Origin: Rhizobium acidisoli
GTDB taxonomy: Bacteria; Pseudomonadota; Alphaproteobacteria; Rhizobiales; Rhizobiaceae
Assembly (NCBI RefSeq): GCF_002531755.2
Contig: NZ_CP035002.1
Span: forward strand, 1 to 64,000
Direction: 5' to 3'
Length of the DNA stretch: 64,000 bases
Part shown: positions 62,133-64,000 of the stretch, in pieces
Layout of the letters: each line of letters starts with the position of its first letter
How positions within the stretch are numbered: the first letter of the stretch is position 1
The notes under the pieces: model-generated
Told to the model about the DNA's origin: nothing
The model's input: the letters and a program-made list of their open reading frames with translations, nothing else
Databases searched by the model: none
Translations under genes and position numbers: made by a program

Positions 62133-62241
62133 GTCAAGGACGGCGCGGTCTCCCCCAATTTTTCCGCCGCTGCGTTACACTTCGCTACCAAAAAATCGGT
62201 TCCCCCGCTTGCGAGCCGCGTGCCGCGGTCCTTGACCCCTC
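62133..62241 (+). repeat. Palindromic intergenic repeat, copy 2
   Basis: Bounded by a perfect inverted repeat, GTCAAGGAC (62133-62141) and GTCCTTGAC (62228-62236), with inner CCAATTTTT/AAAAAATCGG arms. Overall similar to the copy at 61631. It ends about 50 bases before the gene at 62290. Confidence 0.7.
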
Positions 62242-62289
62242 TTTGCAACAGAGTGGCCGATCTCCGTCATCAACGAAGGAGATCACATC

Positions 62290-62769
62290 ATGACAACGGA
62301 TCAGAACCTCATGCTCTACACAAAACTTACCGGCTTCCGGCTCGTCGTCCTCGCAAACCACTTCGGTTGCGATAGTGAGTTCTCGCGAGAGCTTCACGAC
62401 CGCCTGGCTGAAGGACTCGAGGCGGCAATCGCGCAAATTCAGGCCATCATGGCATTGGAGAGCAGCCTTCTTACAGACAACGACGAGTTCGCCGCATATC
62501 AGTTGGAGGGCGCGGTCGAGATTTTCGGGCGCTTTACCATCAATATGCTGGACGAGCTTGAAATCGATTATGAAACGCACGAATACCGCATCAATGGCGG
62601 CGGCTGGAGGAACGCCTTGACGGCGGATGACAATGAGGTCGAGGTCAACTATCCCAAACTAGTTGCGTTGAGCGATAACGAGCTTGGCTCGCTGGCGCTG
62701 ATCGCAAGGGAAATCACGCTAGAAACTGGAATTCCGGTTCATGCGGCTCGCGCTAATTATATTCTCTAG
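62290..62769 (+). CDS. Hypothetical protein (159 aa)
   Basis: GAAGGAGATC precedes ATG 62290. The protein is acidic and mixed alpha/beta (YTKLTGFRLVVLANHFGCDS, LEAAIAQIQAIMALESSLLT, NMLDELEIDYETHEYRINGG). There is no signal peptide or membrane helix. I do not recognise a family; position among plasmid genes and the repeat-type leader suggest an accessory plasmid function. Confidence 0.65.
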   Translation: MTTDQNLMLYTKLTGFRLVVLANHFGCDSEFSRELHDRLAEGLEAAIAQIQAIMALESSLLTDNDEFAAYQLEGAVEIFGRFTINMLDELEIDYETHEYRINGGGWRNALTADDNEVEVNYPKLVALSDNELGSLALIAREITLETGIPVHAARANYIL

Positions 62770-62909
62770 GTTGAATATAATTTCGCAGCAGAGTCAGTCA
62801 GCTCGAGGCGGCGCTCTCCGCTTCGGCGCCACCATCATTGTTTATGCGGCGTAAACGCGGCAAATCGCCTGCGTGGACCTGTGATTTGCCGCAAGATATG
62901 GAGATGGCT

Positions 62910-63185
62910 ATGTCCCGATCCCCTCGATCTTATTCCACGAGCGACCTGTCCCGGAAATCCGGCGACATTATCGCTGAGGCGCTTCGCCATCCGGTCATAA
63001 TCACCCAGCGCAACAAGCCCCGCCTCGTCCTCCTCACTATCGAAGACTACCAGCGACTGCTAACACGGTCTGCTCGACGCACTGCCGGAACCATCGAAAC
63101 GATGTCCGATGAGTTATTCTCCGAGTTCGGAAACGCTGTTGAGACCTATGCTGACGACAGGGAGACGCCACATCGACCGTCATAG
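62910..63185 (+). CDS. Phd/YefM-type antitoxin-like protein, no adjacent toxin
   Basis: A 91-residue protein with the Phd/YefM N-terminal DNA-binding pattern: YSTSDLSRKSGDIIAEALRH and PVIITQRNKPRLVLLTIEDY followed by QRLL. GGAG before the ATG at 62910 supports this start. Antitoxins of this type normally precede a Doc, YoeB or RelE toxin gene, but the next gene is TraG on the other strand, overlapping the end by 6 bp. It may act alone as a regulator or stabilise the plasmid with a toxin elsewhere. Confidence 0.7.
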   Translation: MSRSPRSYSTSDLSRKSGDIIAEALRHPVIITQRNKPRLVLLTIEDYQRLLTRSARRTAGTIETMSDELFSEFGNAVETYADDRETPHRPS

Positions 63186-63998
63186 CGTCGGTTTGACGAA
63201 GCGGTTCGCCTTGGCGACCCTATCCATCTCCTTGCGCCGGAAGTAGATCGCCCGTCCGCAACGGATCGGACGATGGCCCTGCACGATGATGATCTGCTCG
63301 TCCTTGCGCATCGACTGGGTGATTTCATGCGGCATGATCAACGGCCTCCGCTGAAAACTGAGGCTCTCCGATTTCCGCGTGCCGCCGTTCCGGCTGTCCC
63401 AGCCGAGATTACGTGAGCTGCCTTTTACCTCGACGGTCATCTCGCCACATTGGGCCGAGACGGTGCGCGCGGTGTCGAGCGCTTTGATCGCCGCGTAGCT
63501 TGCAAAGGCGCAGCCCTCGATCCACGACGTCGCCCCATCTTTTCCGAAGTGCCGTTCCAATTGGCCGACAGATTGGTACATCAGCATTATGCTGATTCCA
63601 TACTTGCGGCCGCGGTCGCGCGCTTCCTCCAGCACGCGCATGTAGCCAAGAAGGTCGACCTCATCCAGCATAAACAGCGCCCGCCGCCGGAAGACGCCGT
63701 CGGCCTGCACCATGGCGTTGATCAACGACCCGATGATGACTCGGCCGATCCCAGGATAGGAGCGCAGGATGGAAGCCGGTATGTTCAGGAAGACATCTTT
63801 CCTGCCGCTGACGATATCGCTCGGTTTGAAGGCTTTGCCGCAAACCAGCGCGGCGTAATTGTCGAGCGAGAGCCACTGCGTGTCTTTCGATGCTGTGGAA
63901 TAGACGCCGCTGAAGGTCTGCTCGGTCATGTTGGTGAAGACACCCAGAGTTTCGCGGATGAAGTCCGATTGCGAGTTCTCCTGAATGTCGCGCAGCAT
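63180..63998 (-). CDS. traG: TraG/VirD4-type conjugative coupling protein, C-terminal part (runs off the window)
   Basis: The 272 visible residues are the C-terminal portion of a type IV coupling protein. They include the Walker B segment RALFMLDEVDLLGYMRVLEE, GRKYGISIMLMYQSVGQLER (the Gln-containing sensor motif), and the typical end PIRCGRAIYFRRKEMDRVAK. The Walker A half lies beyond the right edge, so the true start is not in this window. The protein links the relaxosome to the mating channel in Ti-type plasmids, and its presence marks this end as conjugative-plasmid backbone. Confidence 0.88.
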   Translation of the reverse strand: MLRDIQENSQSDFIRETLGVFTNMTEQTFSGVYSTASKDTQWLSLDNYAALVCGKAFKPSDIVSGRKDVFLNIPASILRSYPGIGRVIIGSLINAMVQADGVFRRRALFMLDEVDLLGYMRVLEEARDRGRKYGISIMLMYQSVGQLERHFGKDGATSWIEGCAFASYAAIKALDTARTVSAQCGEMTVEVKGSSRNLGWDSRNGGTRKSESLSFQRRPLIMPHEITQSMRKDEQIIIVQGHRPIRCGRAIYFRRKEMDRVAKANRFVKPTL

Positions 63999-64000
63999 GG

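Noticed and set aside
1..64000. tRNA, rRNA or a repABC-type replication origin
   Set aside because: None was recognised by eye on either strand. A dedicated search could still find small RNAs that I missed.

Overview
The window looks like accessory DNA, most likely a large plasmid or symbiosis-type replicon, of a Rhizobiales bacterium (Rhizobium/Sinorhizobium/Mesorhizobium group). Pointers are GC-rich codon use, two SyrB-like regulators, DUF982, DUF1236, DUF736 and DUF1173 genes, an ArdC-type protein, the C-terminal part of a TraG/VirD4 coupling protein at the right edge, and class-D (RmInt1-like) group II introns in IS630 elements. No rRNA, tRNA, CRISPR array or replication origin was seen.

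Layout. 1-10.4 kb: a polysaccharide/glycoconjugate locus, with UDP-galactopyranose mutase, three glycosyltransferase genes broken by frameshifts, an intact Gfo/Idh/MocA-MDR fusion and an intact GT4-glycoside hydrolase fusion. 10.8-13.8 kb: an HWE-family sensor kinase, a lone receiver protein and a secreted Ser/Gly-rich protein. 14.8-18.9 kb: ArdC-like protein, a J-domain gene with an in-frame stop, and two SyrB-like regulators. 19-26.4 kb: SDR plus GH15 enzyme, a CGNR regulator divergent from an EamA transporter, a TSUP permease with an in-frame amber codon, a metallophosphoesterase and a low-affinity iron permease homologue. 27-28.5 kb: a broken IS3-family element. 28.8-36.6 kb: DUF202 protein, Kef-type antiporter, ATP-dependent DNA ligase, Kup and Hsp20. 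37-42.8 kb: a complete-looking amino-sugar operon (DeoR regulator, BadF/NagK-type kinase, ABC binding protein and two permeases, SIS isomerase) without its own ABC ATPase. 43.6-46.6 kb: IS630 carrying a group II intron. 46.6-53.7 kb: DUF1236 proteins, a hybrid histidine kinase, MscS and cupin. 54.7-64 kb: plasmid-type genes (DUF1173, a DUF4143 ATPase with a 22-bp-period repeat array, a second intron truncated by an IS481-family element, DUF736, a Phd-like antitoxin, TraG).

Two themes run through the window. First, a block of stress-type genes lies behind sequences matching the alphaproteobacterial general-stress sigma factor (EcfG/RpoE2) consensus, GGAAC-N18/19-TT. The best cases precede the Kef antiporter, Kup and the SDR-GH15 pair; Hsp20 instead has an RpoH-like promoter and a ROSE-like RNA thermometer. 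An HWE kinase and a lone receiver sit in the same block, but PhyR, NepR and EcfG are absent here. Second, decay is widespread: frameshifts in four successive reading frames at the left end, in-frame stop codons in otherwise colinear J-domain, TSUP, WGR and SGNH genes, ATA where a start is expected, and nested mobile elements. Some single-base lesions could be sequencing errors; reads would be needed to tell.
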